Part shown: piece after piece, positions 32,015 to 41,213 of the stretch
How positions within the stretch are numbered: position 1 is the first letter of the stretch
How the letters are laid out: every line of letters begins with the position of its first letter
Assembly: GCF_014199305.1 (NCBI RefSeq)
Contig: NZ_JACIJK010000013.1
Location: 38,258-102,257, forward strand
Reading direction: 5' to 3'
DNA: 64,000 nucleotides
Source of the DNA: Sphingomonas aerophila
GTDB lineage: Bacteria > Pseudomonadota > Alphaproteobacteria > Sphingomonadales > Sphingomonadaceae
Notes under the pieces: generated by a model
Told to the model about the DNA's origin: nothing
The model's database searches: none
Seen by the model: only the letters and a program-made list of their open reading frames with translations
Translations under genes and position numbers: made by a program

Positions 32015-34318
32015 CTAAGCAACTCGTCTCATTTTTGTAGCGGATATGAACCGTTCCAGATCGGGGAAGCGTACAGGCCTGCTGATCAGATAGCCCTGCG
32101 CAACATCGCAATCCATTTCGGTCAATGCAGCCAGCGTTTCAGGCAGTTCAACGCCCTCCGCCACGACCTTCAGGCCAAGTGAATGCGCAAGTTCCACGGT
32201 TGAACGGGCCATGATCCAAGCATTCCGATCCTGGTGTACATTGCCGATAAACCGTTGATCGATCTTGATCTCTGACGCAGGCAACTGCCGGATGTAGTCG
32301 AGGGTTGAGAACTTCGTGCCGTAATCATCGATCGATAGGTGCAGCCCGAGCGCACGCAGGGCGTACAGCGTCTTCAAATGCATCCCGTTCGGATCGATTT
32401 CTTCGTTTTCGGTAATCTCGAGCACCAGTCGATGTGGCGGCAGCGCATGCTTGGCCAGCAACGCAGCGATTTCGTCCGCTAGATTCGGCTCACCCAGCAT
32501 CCGCACCGACAGGTTAACGGCGATACTGAACTCAGGATCGAAGGTGTCCAGGCGTCGCATGTCGCGAATCGCGTGCTCCAGCACGAACATGGTCAGGCCG
32601 GCGATCCGGTTCGACTGCTCGGCGACGGGAATGAACTGGTCGGGCGGGACCATGCCGCGGTCCGGGTGCGACCAGCGGATCAGCGCTTCGGCCCCGATGA
32701 TCCGTTTACCGCGCAGGTCGAGCTTGGGCTGATAGGCGACCCAGATCTCTCCATTGGCCAGCGCCAGGTCGAGCTGGCTGAGCAGCGACTGGCGGAAGGT
32801 CGCGTCCTCCAAGCGACGTGGATCGTGGACGCGGTACTTGCTGCCCTGCGACGCGGCTTCGCTTGCGGCAACCTCCACGCTGCCGACCCGGTTCATCAAC
32901 GGACGGTCGCGCTCGTTCTCGATGCCAAAGCCAACCGAAAGGTCGATCAGCCTGCCGCCGACGCTGACCGGAGACGACAGGAGCGCGTGCAGCCCTTCCA
33001 CATGGTCGAACAATTGTGGGGAGATCGGTTCGGCTGTGCGCCAGACGAACAGATCGTCGCCGTGCATCAGCTCCAACGCCTCGCCGACCTGAAGACGCCG
33101 CGCGATCTCGGTGATCAGCAGCTTCTCCTGCGCTCGGGTCAGCGTAGCTCGAAGGTCTGCATGGTTCCCGATCTTGATGGCGACGAGCGTATAGGGAACC
33201 GTGCGGTTCTCCGTGCGGGCGCCAACAAGGGTCGGCAGCCCGGTGGTCGCGTTGTGCCCTGCGCGGACCAGGATGCGAGCGCGCACGGCTACAATGATCC
33301 CCAGGAGCATCGCCGGGCAGATCTGAACGGCGATGTGCTTCGCGTCGAGATACACTGGGGCGACCAGAAGCACCCCAAATGTGCCAAGCCCGATCAGCCA
33401 CCGGGCCCCGGACTTGGTCGCGTGAACATAGGCGATGCACGCCAGCAATGTGAACAGAAGGGCCGGAATCCCACCCAGATCGCGTGGCATGCTGGACCGC
33501 AGCGTCTGCGCTGCGATGACATGGACGTACACGCCTGGGATCGGCCCCTGTCCCGGCACGTAGTGCGTGTCGCCCAGCGAGTCAGCGGTCTTCGCGATGA
33601 TGACGTCGCGATCTTTTACAATGTGGGTAGCGGGGCTGCGCGACAGAACGTCCGTCAGGTTCACGGTCGGAACGCTATCGGCGCGGATCGCGAAGTCTGG
33701 CGCGAACAGGTCGGTCCGCGGAGAATATTGCCCCGACAGAATGGAAGCGAACGACGGATAAAGCTTGCCGTCCATCCTGGTCGAGAACGGCACTCCAGAC
33801 GTCGACCCAAGGAAATCACGCCAGACGTTGATAGAGCCGAGCTTCGCGACGTTGGCCAGGGCGGGCGTCGGCCGGAGAACTTCCTTTTTCTTCGTGGTGC
33901 GACTTACCTCGAACCGCGTGGCAAGGGTCACGTGTCCGGCGTGGCGCTTCAGGGCAGCGGCGAACACACCGTCGTCGCCGTTGGGACTTGGGTCGGTGTA
34001 GACCTTGTCGAAGACGACCTGGCGTGCGCCCAGCTCGAACAGGTTGTCCACGAGCCTTGCATCAAGCGAGCGCCTAGACCCCCAATCCGGGATGGCGCGA
34101 AGCGAGCTGTTGTCGATCTCCACGACTACGACGCGCCCGTCCGCTGGTGTAGAACGGATCATGTCGCGAATGTTGTGAAGCCCACGTTCGATCGGAGCGC
34201 CAAGGTCGATCGCGTAGAACAGCATCGCGATGAGCATCGCCCAGAACAGGATGCGCACCCGTGGCACCGCCACGAAGCCGCTGCGCCATCTTGCCAATCG
34301 TGACGTCAATGACGTCAA
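32015..34318 (-). CDS. Membrane CHASE2 - degenerate GGDEF - EAL protein (c-di-GMP phosphodiesterase)
   Basis: 767 aa, TTG start preceded by GGAG eight bases away. Order: one N-terminal membrane segment (ILFWAMLIAMLFYAIDL), a CHASE2 extracellular sensor (about 45-280; VVVVEIDNSSLRAIPDWG, VVFDKVYTDPS), further membrane segments (about 285-350), a GGDEF-like domain beginning TTGLPTLVGAR, and a C-terminal EAL domain. The GGDEF signature reads HGDDLF and is surely inactive as a cyclase. The EAL domain keeps GAEALIRW, NLSVRML, LEITENE, IDDYG, KIDQRFI and EGVE, so c-di-GMP hydrolysis is likely, although the usual DDFGTG reads DDYGTK. It lies immediately upstream of the small Trp-rich peptide gene on the same strand. 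Confidence 0.87.
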   Translation of the reverse strand: MTSLTSRLARWRSGFVAVPRVRILFWAMLIAMLFYAIDLGAPIERGLHNIRDMIRSTPADGRVVVVEIDNSSLRAIPDWGSRRSLDARLVDNLFELGARQVVFDKVYTDPSPNGDDGVFAAALKRHAGHVTLATRFEVSRTTKKKEVLRPTPALANVAKLGSINVWRDFLGSTSGVPFSTRMDGKLYPSFASILSGQYSPRTDLFAPDFAIRADSVPTVNLTDVLSRSPATHIVKDRDVIIAKTADSLGDTHYVPGQGPIPGVYVHVIAAQTLRSSMPRDLGGIPALLFTLLACIAYVHATKSGARWLIGLGTFGVLLVAPVYLDAKHIAVQICPAMLLGIIVAVRARILVRAGHNATTGLPTLVGARTENRTVPYTLVAIKIGNHADLRATLTRAQEKLLITEIARRLQVGEALELMHGDDLFVWRTAEPISPQLFDHVEGLHALLSSPVSVGGRLIDLSVGFGIENERDRPLMNRVGSVEVAASEAASQGSKYRVHDPRRLEDATFRQSLLSQLDLALANGEIWVAYQPKLDLRGKRIIGAEALIRWSHPDRGMVPPDQFIPVAEQSNRIAGLTMFVLEHAIRDMRRLDTFDPEFSIAVNLSVRMLGEPNLADEIAALLAKHALPPHRLVLEITENEEIDPNGMHLKTLYALRALGLHLSIDDYGTKFSTLDYIRQLPASEIKIDQRFIGNVHQDRNAWIMARSTVELAHSLGLKVVAEGVELPETLAALTEMDCDVAQGYLISRPVRFPDLERFISATKMRRVA

Positions 34319-34505
34319 AGCCGTTGCTCCTTCGATCGAGCCGACAGACAGGAAGTCGTCGGTGGATAGAGATCGTTCTCAAGCCATAGCCCGAAGAAGG
34401 CTAAAGAGCCGTTAAGGGCCATTCTGGCCGCTTGGCCGGTACCCCGCGCCGCCAAGCTCGCGATATGCTGCCCCATCCGCTAGGCACGCCGCCGAAAGGA
34501 TCGCC

Positions 34506-35789
34506 ATGATCGTCGATACGCCTGCCGCCGAACACGCCGTTGCCCCGCGCTGGTGGCAGCACCTGTACCTTCAGGTGATTGTCGCCATCGTGGCGGGCGC
34601 GCTGCTCGGCCATCTCGCACCGGCGTCCGGCGAAGCGATGAAGCCGCTGGGTGACGGGTTCATCAAGCTGGTAAAGATGGTGATTGCGCCCGTGATCTTC
34701 CTGACGCTGGTCAGCGGGATCGCAGGGCTGGGTGAATTGCGCACGGTGGGCCGGGTCGCAGCCAAGGCGTTTGGCTATTTCCTGTTCTTCTCCACCCTCG
34801 CCCTGATCGTCGGGCTGCTGGTGGGAAACATCGTCCAGCCGGGCGCCGGCATGCATGTCGACCCGGCGACGCTCAACACAGGCGCCATTGCAACCTATGC
34901 CGCCCAGGCGCACGAAACCAGCGTGACCGGGTTCCTGCTGTCCGTCATCCCGGACACGATGGTGTCGGCGCTGACCAGCGGTTCCATCCTGCAAACCCTG
35001 TTCGTGGCCGTCCTGTTCGGCATCGCCGTGAGCCTGGTGGGCGAGCCTGCACGACCGATCCTGGTGACGGTGGAGCGGCTTGCCCTTGTCGTCTTCCGCC
35101 TGGTCGCGATCCTGATGCGTGCGGCTCCGATCGGCGCCTTTGGCGCGATCGCGTTTACCGTCGGGGCCTACGGGGCCGGGTCGCTGGTGGATCTCGGCAA
35201 GCTTGTGCTCACCTTCTACGGCACATCGCTGCTGTTCGTGCTGGTGGTGCTCGGCACGGTCGCCCGGGCACATGGCTTCTCGATCTTTCGGCTGATCGCG
35301 TATCTGCGCGAGGAGTTGCTGCTGGTACTCGGCACCTCCTCGTCCGAGGCAGCGTTGCCGAACCTGCTGCGCAAACTTGAAGCCGCGGGCTGCGATCGCG
35401 GCGTGGTAGGGCTGGTTGTTCCGACGGGCTATTCCTTCAACCTCGACGGCACCAACATCTACATGACGTTGGCGAGCCTGTTCATCGCGCAGGCGGTCGG
35501 CGTTCACCTGCCGCTCGGCGAACAGTTGCTGCTCGTCGGGGTCGCCATGCTGTCGTCCAAGGGTGCGGCCGGCGTGACGGGCGCAGGCTTCATCACCCTT
35601 GCCGCGACCTTGTCGATCGTGCCCAGCGTACCCGTCGCGGGCATGGCGCTGATCCTGGGTGTCGACCGGTTCATGAGCGAATGCCGCAGCCTTACCAACT
35701 TCGTCGGCAATGCCGTCGCCGCAATCGTTGTCGCCCGCTGGGAAGGAAAGGTTGATCGCGAACGGCTCGCCGAGACGCTGCGGGGCTGA
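34506..35789 (+). CDS. dctA: C4-dicarboxylate:cation symporter DctA
   Basis: 427-aa glutamate/aspartate-type (DAACS) symporter importing succinate, fumarate or malate. Motifs: IKLVKMVIAPVIFLTLVSGIAG, the serine-rich hairpin LGTSSSEAALPNLL, the GYSFNLDGTNIY helix with its Asn/Thr substrate residues, and the final SECRSLTNFVGN. AAAGGATC precedes the ATG. It is followed after 15 bp by the ABC-F gene, probably by chance rather than as a functional pair. Confidence 0.92.
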   Translation: MIVDTPAAEHAVAPRWWQHLYLQVIVAIVAGALLGHLAPASGEAMKPLGDGFIKLVKMVIAPVIFLTLVSGIAGLGELRTVGRVAAKAFGYFLFFSTLALIVGLLVGNIVQPGAGMHVDPATLNTGAIATYAAQAHETSVTGFLLSVIPDTMVSALTSGSILQTLFVAVLFGIAVSLVGEPARPILVTVERLALVVFRLVAILMRAAPIGAFGAIAFTVGAYGAGSLVDLGKLVLTFYGTSLLFVLVVLGTVARAHGFSIFRLIAYLREELLLVLGTSSSEAALPNLLRKLEAAGCDRGVVGLVVPTGYSFNLDGTNIYMTLASLFIAQAVGVHLPLGEQLLLVGVAMLSSKGAAGVTGAGFITLAATLSIVPSVPVAGMALILGVDRFMSECRSLTNFVGNAVAAIVVARWEGKVDRERLAETLRG

Positions 35790-35804
35790 TAAGGGCCGCG
35801 CATC

Positions 35805-37670
35805 ATGCTCAATCTTCGTGACATCACCGTCCGGCTCGGCGGCCGAACGATCCTGGACCATGCCGGCGCCGCACTGCCGCCGGGCAGCCGCGTCGGACTG
35901 GTCGGACGCAACGGCGCCGGCAAGTCGACGCTGGTGCGGGTCGTCGCCGGCATGCTTGACCCGGATACCGGGGGGGCGGAGATGCCGCGCGGCACCCGCC
36001 TTGGCTACATCGCGCAGGAAGCGCCGGCAGGCTCCGCCACCCCGTTCGAAACGGTGCTTGCCGCCGATACGGAGCGCGCCGCCCTGCTGGACGAGGCCGA
36101 CACCAGCACCGATCCCGATCGCCTGGGTGAAGTGCATGAGCGGTTGAACGCGATCGACGCGCACGCCGCCCCTGCCCGCGCCGCGCGCATCCTGGTCGGC
36201 CTCGGCTTTGACGAGGAAGCGCAGAACCGTCCGCTCGATGGCTTTTCAGGCGGCTGGCGGATGCGCGTGGCGCTCGCGGCGCTGCTGTTCACCCGCCCCG
36301 ACCTGCTGCTGCTCGACGAGCCGTCGAACCACCTCGACCTGGAAGCGGTGCTGTGGCTGGAGGACTTCCTCAAGAGCTACCCGGCGACGATCCTGCTGGT
36401 CAGCCATGAACGCGACTTCCTCAACAACGTCGTCGATCACATCCTGCATCTCGATCGCGGTAAGCTGACGCTGTACCCCGGCGGCTACGACGCATTCGAG
36501 CGCCAGCGCGCTGAACGCCAATCGCAGCTCGCCTCCGCTCGTGAAAAGCAGCAGGCCGAGCGCGCCAAGCTGCAGGACTATATCGCCCGCAACTCCGCCC
36601 GCGCTTCCACCGCGAAGCAGGCGCAGAGCCGGGCCAAGGCGCTCGCCCGGATGCAGCCCGTTGCCGAGCTGCTCGACGATCCGACGCTCAGCTTCGACTT
36701 TCCCGATCCCGGCGAGCTGCGGCCGCCGCTGATCACGCTCGACCATGCCAGCGTCGGCTATGGTGACACGCCTATCCTGCGTCGGCTCAATCTGCGCATC
36801 GATCCCGACGATCGTGTCGCGCTGCTCGGGCGCAACGGCAACGGCAAGACCACCCTCGCCCGCCTCCTCGCAGCGCAGCTGGCGCCGATGGAGGGCGACA
36901 TGGCGTCTAGCGCCAAGATGCGGGTCGGCTATTTCACACAATATCAAGTGGAGGAGCTGAGCCACGGCGACACAGCCGTCCAGCATATGAGCCGCCTGAT
37001 GCCGGGTGCGACACCGACCGCGGTTCGCACCCAGCTTGGCCGATTCGGGTTCCAGGGTGACAAGGCAACGACGCAGGTCGGCAAGCTGTCGGGCGGCGAA
37101 CGCGCTCGCCTGGCACTGGCGCTGATCACGCGCGATGCGCCGCACATGCTTATCCTCGACGAGCCGACCAACCACCTGGACGTCGATGCACGCGAGGCGT
37201 TGATCCAGGCGCTCAACGGCTATCAGGGTGCGGTGCTGATCGTCAGCCACGACCGTCACATGCTGGAGATGACAGCGGACCGGCTGGTGCTGGTCGACGG
37301 GGGCACCGCAGAGGAATTCGACGGCACTCTGGACGACTATGTGCGCCGTTTGCTGACTTCGGAAAACGCGGCGGCACGGGCGGACAAGGCGGACCGCAAG
37401 GAGCAGCGCCGTCAGGCAGCGGAGGCGCGGGAAAAGGGAACGGCGCTGCGCAAGCGCGCGCGTGACGCGGAAGCCGAACTCACCAAGCTGACTGATCAGC
37501 GCAGCGCCATCGATCGGGCTATGTTCGATCCGGGCAATGCTGACGCGGCACTCGCGAAGCTGACCATGACCGAGTTGATGAAACGCCGCGCCGACCTGGG
37601 TTCCCGGATCGACGCGGCGGAAGCAGCGTGGCTGGAGGCGAGCGAAGCGCTGGAGCTGCTTGCCGCCTGA
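35805..37670 (+). CDS. ABC-F family ATPase (YheS/Uup-like)
   Basis: 621-aa soluble protein with two ABC cassettes and no membrane domain. Cassette 1: GRNGAGKST, FSGGWRMRV, LLLLDEPSNHLD. Cassette 2: GRNGNGKTT, LSGGERARL, LILDEPTNHLD. A charged linker (ERQRAERQSQLASAREKQQ) lies between and a C-terminal coiled coil (about 525-610) after. ABC-F proteins act on stalled ribosomes or translation factors. The coiled-coil tail and linker fit YheS/Uup types better than EttA, but the subfamily is uncertain. Confidence 0.88.
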   Translation: MLNLRDITVRLGGRTILDHAGAALPPGSRVGLVGRNGAGKSTLVRVVAGMLDPDTGGAEMPRGTRLGYIAQEAPAGSATPFETVLAADTERAALLDEADTSTDPDRLGEVHERLNAIDAHAAPARAARILVGLGFDEEAQNRPLDGFSGGWRMRVALAALLFTRPDLLLLDEPSNHLDLEAVLWLEDFLKSYPATILLVSHERDFLNNVVDHILHLDRGKLTLYPGGYDAFERQRAERQSQLASAREKQQAERAKLQDYIARNSARASTAKQAQSRAKALARMQPVAELLDDPTLSFDFPDPGELRPPLITLDHASVGYGDTPILRRLNLRIDPDDRVALLGRNGNGKTTLARLLAAQLAPMEGDMASSAKMRVGYFTQYQVEELSHGDTAVQHMSRLMPGATPTAVRTQLGRFGFQGDKATTQVGKLSGGERARLALALITRDAPHMLILDEPTNHLDVDAREALIQALNGYQGAVLIVSHDRHMLEMTADRLVLVDGGTAEEFDGTLDDYVRRLLTSENAAARADKADRKEQRRQAAEAREKGTALRKRARDAEAELTKLTDQRSAIDRAMFDPGNADAALAKLTMTELMKRRADLGSRIDAAEAAWLEASEALELLAA

Positions 37671-37696
37671 CAGTTGTCAGGTCAGGCGAGCGGCGA

Positions 37697-38077
37697 TCAG
37701 CGCCCCCGCCGCGGGCGGCGGGCGGAGGCGATGCTGTCGACCAGCAGTTCGTACTGGTCACCGGTGAAGCCGGCGGCGAGAAAATCCTTCACCGCCGCCG
37801 ATGGCACCGTGTAGCCATAGTGCCAGGTCAGCACGGCCATACGGCGCAGCGCTTCCAGCCGCGGATCGGCGAGTTGCGGGTTGTGGCTGCCGCCGAACAG
37901 CGTCGCCATTGCGCGCGACACGCGGCCAGGCGTGCGCAGGCTCGCCACGCGGTCGCGCTCGGCCAAGGCAACGATCGACCATTCCAGCGCCGACAACGTT
38001 GTGTCGCGCTGAGGAGCCTGCACCGTGGCGGCTCCGGGGATGCCGCCGGATTCGGGAAATGCGAGGTATGCCATCAT
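37697..38077 (-). CDS. Small conserved-looking protein of unknown function
   Basis: 126 aa from the ATG at 38077 (a second ATG follows directly); GGAG lies four bases before the first. Predicted helical and soluble: TTLSALEWSIVALAERDRVASL, HNPQLADPRLEALRRMAVLTW, VKDFLAAGFTGDQYELLVDSI. The C-terminus is very basic (ARRPRRGR). I do not recognise the family. It follows a TetR gene by 39 bp on the same strand with a palindrome between them, so it is probably that regulator's target. Confidence 0.7.
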   Translation of the reverse strand: MMAYLAFPESGGIPGAATVQAPQRDTTLSALEWSIVALAERDRVASLRTPGRVSRAMATLFGGSHNPQLADPRLEALRRMAVLTWHYGYTVPSAAVKDFLAAGFTGDQYELLVDSIASARRPRRGR

Positions 38078-38100
38078 CGGACTCCAGCCCTGAACCAATC

Positions 38101-38116
38101 TATACCGAGGAGTATA
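38101..38116. promoter_or_regulatory. Palindrome upstream of small unknown gene (possible TetR operator)
   Basis: TATACCGAGGAGTATA has perfect five-base arms and resembles ATACCGGACGATAT at the start of the neighbouring TetR gene (38787-38800, minus-strand reading). Confidence 0.4.
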
Positions 38117-38788
38117 TTAAGCAGAGATGGAAGCGTCAACAGCTTTCTGTACCGGGTGGTACGTTTCTTTTTCACCGCCCGGCCACATTGCAAGGCTGGT
38201 TTCGACAAGCTGGTGCAGACCCTCGCGGCTTGCCCCGGAGCCCGCCTGGATCGCCATTCCCTGAAGGATGGCCACGACATAGGCTGTCAGTGCTTCAGGC
38301 TCGAGGTGCCCGGGCAGGTCACCCTCTTCGCGTGCACGGGCAAACCGCTCGGTCATCGCCTTCTGCGTTGAGGCACGCCGGGCAAGCACCTCGGCCTTGA
38401 TCCCCTCAGCCTCGGAACCGCAGGCGACCGAGTGGATGACCCCCAGGCAACCCTTCGGCTCGCTGACGCCGGTTTGCGCATCCACGGCACCCCGGAGCAG
38501 GCGCTCAACCACTGCTCGCGCGGTGGGCTCGGCCAATGCCGTGCTGATGTACGCCATCTTCTCGGCCTCATAAAGGTCGAGTGCCTTGCGAAACAGTGCC
38601 TCCTTGTTGCCGAAGGCCGCATATAGGCTCGGGCGAGTGATGCCCATCGCCTCGGTCAGGTCGGAAAGCGAAGCGCCCTCATACCCCTTGCTCCAGAAAA
38701 CGCGCAGCGCCGCTGCGAGCGCTGCATCGGTGCAGAACTCCCGCGGACGGCCCTTGTGAACGGCCTGGCAGATCGTGGGTGTTTCCAT
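38117..38788 (-). CDS. TetR/AcrR-family transcriptional regulator
   Basis: 223 aa. N-terminal helix-turn-helix within ALRVFWSKGYEGASLSDLTEAMGITRPSLYAAFGNKEALF. The ligand domain contains GCLGVIHSVACG, as in the large AcrR/TetR_C_16-like group that often controls neighbouring oxidoreductases or pumps. A palindrome covers its start codon region (38787-38800), suggesting autorepression. The next gene on the strand is the 126-aa unknown protein; the ATP-grasp/monooxygenase pair starts divergently 70 bp to the right and could also be under its control. Confidence 0.85.
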   Translation of the reverse strand: METPTICQAVHKGRPREFCTDAALAAALRVFWSKGYEGASLSDLTEAMGITRPSLYAAFGNKEALFRKALDLYEAEKMAYISTALAEPTARAVVERLLRGAVDAQTGVSEPKGCLGVIHSVACGSEAEGIKAEVLARRASTQKAMTERFARAREEGDLPGHLEPEALTAYVVAILQGMAIQAGSGASREGLHQLVETSLAMWPGGEKETYHPVQKAVDASISA

Positions 38789-38800
38789 ATCGTCCGGTAT
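38787..38800. promoter_or_regulatory. Imperfect palindrome at TetR gene start (possible autoregulatory operator)
   Basis: ATATCGTCCGGTAT: arms ATATCG/CGGTAT match at five of six positions. It shares ATACCG with the palindrome at 38101-38116. Confidence 0.35.
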
Positions 38801-38858
38801 GTAATCCTTCTGCCGCGAAAGTCCACCTTGCGCGCATGACGCTTGCGGCTAAGCGATT

Positions 38859-39785
38859 GTGATCGTGACCGACCTAGCCATTCTGTATGAGCACCCCGCC
38901 TGGTTCGCCCCGTTGTTCGCGGCGCTGGACCGGCACGGCATCAACTATCGCGCCTTTACGCCCGATCTCGCCTGGGATCCGGCGGACCCTGTCCCGCCCG
39001 CGCCTGTGGTGCTGAACCGGATCGCGATGTCGAGTTTCCTGCGGGCCGGCGATGGATCGGGCGGCGAGCATCCCATTTTCTTTGCGACCGCCTTGTTCGA
39101 CCATTGGGCCCGAAGCGGCGCACGCATTATCAACGATGCAGCCGTGCTCGCGATCGATTCGTCCAAGGCGCGCCAACTGTCGCTGATCGCCAGCCTGGGC
39201 CTTGCCATTCCTGCGACCCGAGTCGTTCATCGCCCGTCCGACGTCGCCATGACGGCTGAGGCGATCGGCTTTCCCTTGGTGGTGAAGGCCAACATCGGCG
39301 GCTCTGGCGCGGGCATCACACGCTTCGATAACATGGCCGAGCTGCGCTACGCGATCGGGGCAGGCGAACTGCAAACCAGCGTCGACGGTGTGCTGCTGGT
39401 GCAAGACTATGTGCCGGCCCGTGACGGCACGATCACCCGTATCGAAACGCTCGACCGTCGATTCCTGTATGCAATCGACGTTGCCGGTGGCGGTGCATTC
39501 GACCTGTGCCCCGCTGATGCCTGTGTCGGCGATAGCGGCATCTCCATGCGCGCGGTGAAACCTGCCGCCGAGTTGGTCGAGGCGGCCGAGCGGATCGCAA
39601 CCGCGGTCGGCCTTGATGTCGGCGGGATCGAGGTGATGGTGGATGACCGTGACGGCGTGCCCCGCTTCTACGACATCAACGCCCTGTCCAATTTCGTTGC
39701 CAAGCCACTCGACGTGCTCGGCTACGACCCGCACGACCGCTTGGTCGAATATCTCGTCCGCAAGATCGAAGAGGCCCGCGGCTGA
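38859..39785 (+). CDS. ATP-grasp (RimK-like) ligase-fold protein
   Basis: 308 aa, GTG start (another GTG two codons on). ATP-grasp features: SSKARQLSLIASLGLAIPATR, nucleotide-binding FPLVVKANIGGSGAGITRF, VLLVQDYVPARDGTITRIE, and the metal-site end GIEVMVDDRDGVPRFYDINAL. Proteins of this type join a carboxylate to an amine or thiol using ATP. Its stop overlaps the ATG of a luciferase-like monooxygenase gene by one base, so the two are made together. Substrate unknown; resemblance to RimK is in fold only. Confidence 0.8.
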   Translation: MIVTDLAILYEHPAWFAPLFAALDRHGINYRAFTPDLAWDPADPVPPAPVVLNRIAMSSFLRAGDGSGGEHPIFFATALFDHWARSGARIINDAAVLAIDSSKARQLSLIASLGLAIPATRVVHRPSDVAMTAEAIGFPLVVKANIGGSGAGITRFDNMAELRYAIGAGELQTSVDGVLLVQDYVPARDGTITRIETLDRRFLYAIDVAGGGAFDLCPADACVGDSGISMRAVKPAAELVEAAERIATAVGLDVGGIEVMVDDRDGVPRFYDINALSNFVAKPLDVLGYDPHDRLVEYLVRKIEEARG

Positions 39786-40801
39786 TGCGCTTTGGATATT
39801 GGATGCCCGTATTTGGCGGCTGGCTGCGCAACGTTCCCGACGAGGGCATGGATGCGAGCTGGGAATATAGCCGCAAGCTGGCGCAGGACTCCGAACGCTG
39901 GGGTTATTCGCTCAGCTTGATTGCCGAGTTGAACCTCAACGACATCAAGGGCGTGGAGAGCCCGGCGCTGGACGCCTGGTCCACCGCGGCCGCGATCGCC
40001 GCGGTGACCGAACGCCTGGAGCTGATGGTCGCGGTGCGGCCGAATTTCCACCACCCTGCCCTGTTCGCCAAAGCTGCGGCCAACATCGACCGCATCAGCA
40101 ATGGGCGACTCGCGCTCAACGTCGTGTCGTCCTGGTGGGCCGACGAAGCGCGTCAATATGGGCTTCAGTTCGACCAGCATGACGACCGCTACGCGCGCAC
40201 GTCCGAATGGCTAAGCGTTGTTGATGGCCTGTGGTCGCAGGATCGCTTCACGTTCAACGGCCAGTTCTACCAAACGCAGGAAGCGATCTGCTCTCCCAAG
40301 CCTGCCCATCATCCCGTCATCTATGCCGGCGGTGAGAGCGAGAAGGCCAAGGCGATGATCGCCAGCCAGTGCGACGCTTATGTCATGCACGGCGACCCGG
40401 CCGACGCGATCGCGCCCAAGATCGCCGACATGGCCGCGCGGCGCGAAGCCACGGGCAAGCCGGCCATGCAGTACGGCATGGCCGCCTATGCCATTGTGCG
40501 CGACTCGGAAGCGGAAGCGAAACGGGAGCTGGAGCGGATCACCACCGTGTCCGAGCTGCCCGCGGGATATGCCAATTTCGATCAGTGGCTGTCGGGTACG
40601 CAGCTGGAGCGCGAGCTCAAGATCCAGGAATATTCAGTGTCGAACCGCGGCCTTCGCCCCAACCTGGTCGGCACGCCCGAACAACTTCGCGAGAGGATCG
40701 AGGAATATGAGGCGGCTGGGCTCCACCTGCTGCTGCTTCAGATGAGCCCGCAGGCCGAAGAGATGGAGCGCTTTGCCACCCAGGTCATGCGCACGGTCTG
40801 A
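39785..40801 (+). CDS. LLM-class flavin-dependent monooxygenase (SsuD-like)
   Basis: 338-aa TIM-barrel luciferase-like protein using FMNH2 and O2. Motifs: MRFGYWMPVFGGWL, WGYSLSLIAELNL, LELMVAVRPNFHHPALFAKAAANIDRIS-type region, GRLALNVVSSWW, the FMN-phosphate region VIYAGGESEKAKAM and VGTPEQLRERIEEYEAAGLH. Closest in pattern to alkanesulfonate/dimethylsulfone-type monooxygenases, but no sulfonate transporter or flavin reductase is nearby. Coupling to an ATP-grasp gene suggests another job, perhaps a two-step modification of a carboxylate. Confidence 0.85.
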   Translation: MRFGYWMPVFGGWLRNVPDEGMDASWEYSRKLAQDSERWGYSLSLIAELNLNDIKGVESPALDAWSTAAAIAAVTERLELMVAVRPNFHHPALFAKAAANIDRISNGRLALNVVSSWWADEARQYGLQFDQHDDRYARTSEWLSVVDGLWSQDRFTFNGQFYQTQEAICSPKPAHHPVIYAGGESEKAKAMIASQCDAYVMHGDPADAIAPKIADMAARREATGKPAMQYGMAAYAIVRDSEAEAKRELERITTVSELPAGYANFDQWLSGTQLERELKIQEYSVSNRGLRPNLVGTPEQLRERIEEYEAAGLHLLLLQMSPQAEEMERFATQVMRTV

Positions 40802-40883
40802 TCCAAGCTGCCCCATCACGGGCTCGGGACCAGACGGACGATCGCCGCGGGTCCCGGCTCCTGGATCGGCCAAAGCCTATGGC

Positions 40884-41153
40884 TCAGCGCGGCCGGGCGT
40901 GCTTCCCGCCATAACGGCGGCCGATATAGCTCGTGACCTGCTGCATGTCGGCCATCGCCGCCGACGCGGCCTTTTCACAGCAGGGCAGCGGTCCTTCGAC
41001 GACACCCATCGCGCGGCGCTCCACCTTGGCGCACAGCTCCTCGATGTCAGCACGGTTCAGAACATTCTTTTCACGCAGCAGGCACAACAGGCTTTGCAGG
41101 ATGATCATGCTCTCCTCGCCAGCGTCGGCGGCGGGATGCGCAGCAGTGGCCAT
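40884..41153 (-). CDS. Small helical protein of unknown function
   Basis: 89 aa with a strong ribosome site (AAGGAGAG) before the ATG. Predicted helices SMIILQSLLCLLREKNVL and ADIEELCAKVERRA, then a vicinal pair in GPLPCCEKAAS and a basic tail. Four Cys in 89 residues could bind metal or respond to redox state. No family recognised. Stands alone between the monooxygenase gene and the efflux operon. Confidence 0.65.
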   Translation of the reverse strand: MATAAHPAADAGEESMIILQSLLCLLREKNVLNRADIEELCAKVERRAMGVVEGPLPCCEKAASAAMADMQQVTSYIGRRYGGKHARPR

Positions 41154-41213
41154 CAGTCCTCTCCTTGTTATTGAGGAGAAGCTACGCCTTTCCCGACGCT
41201 TGGCAAGCCCGCC

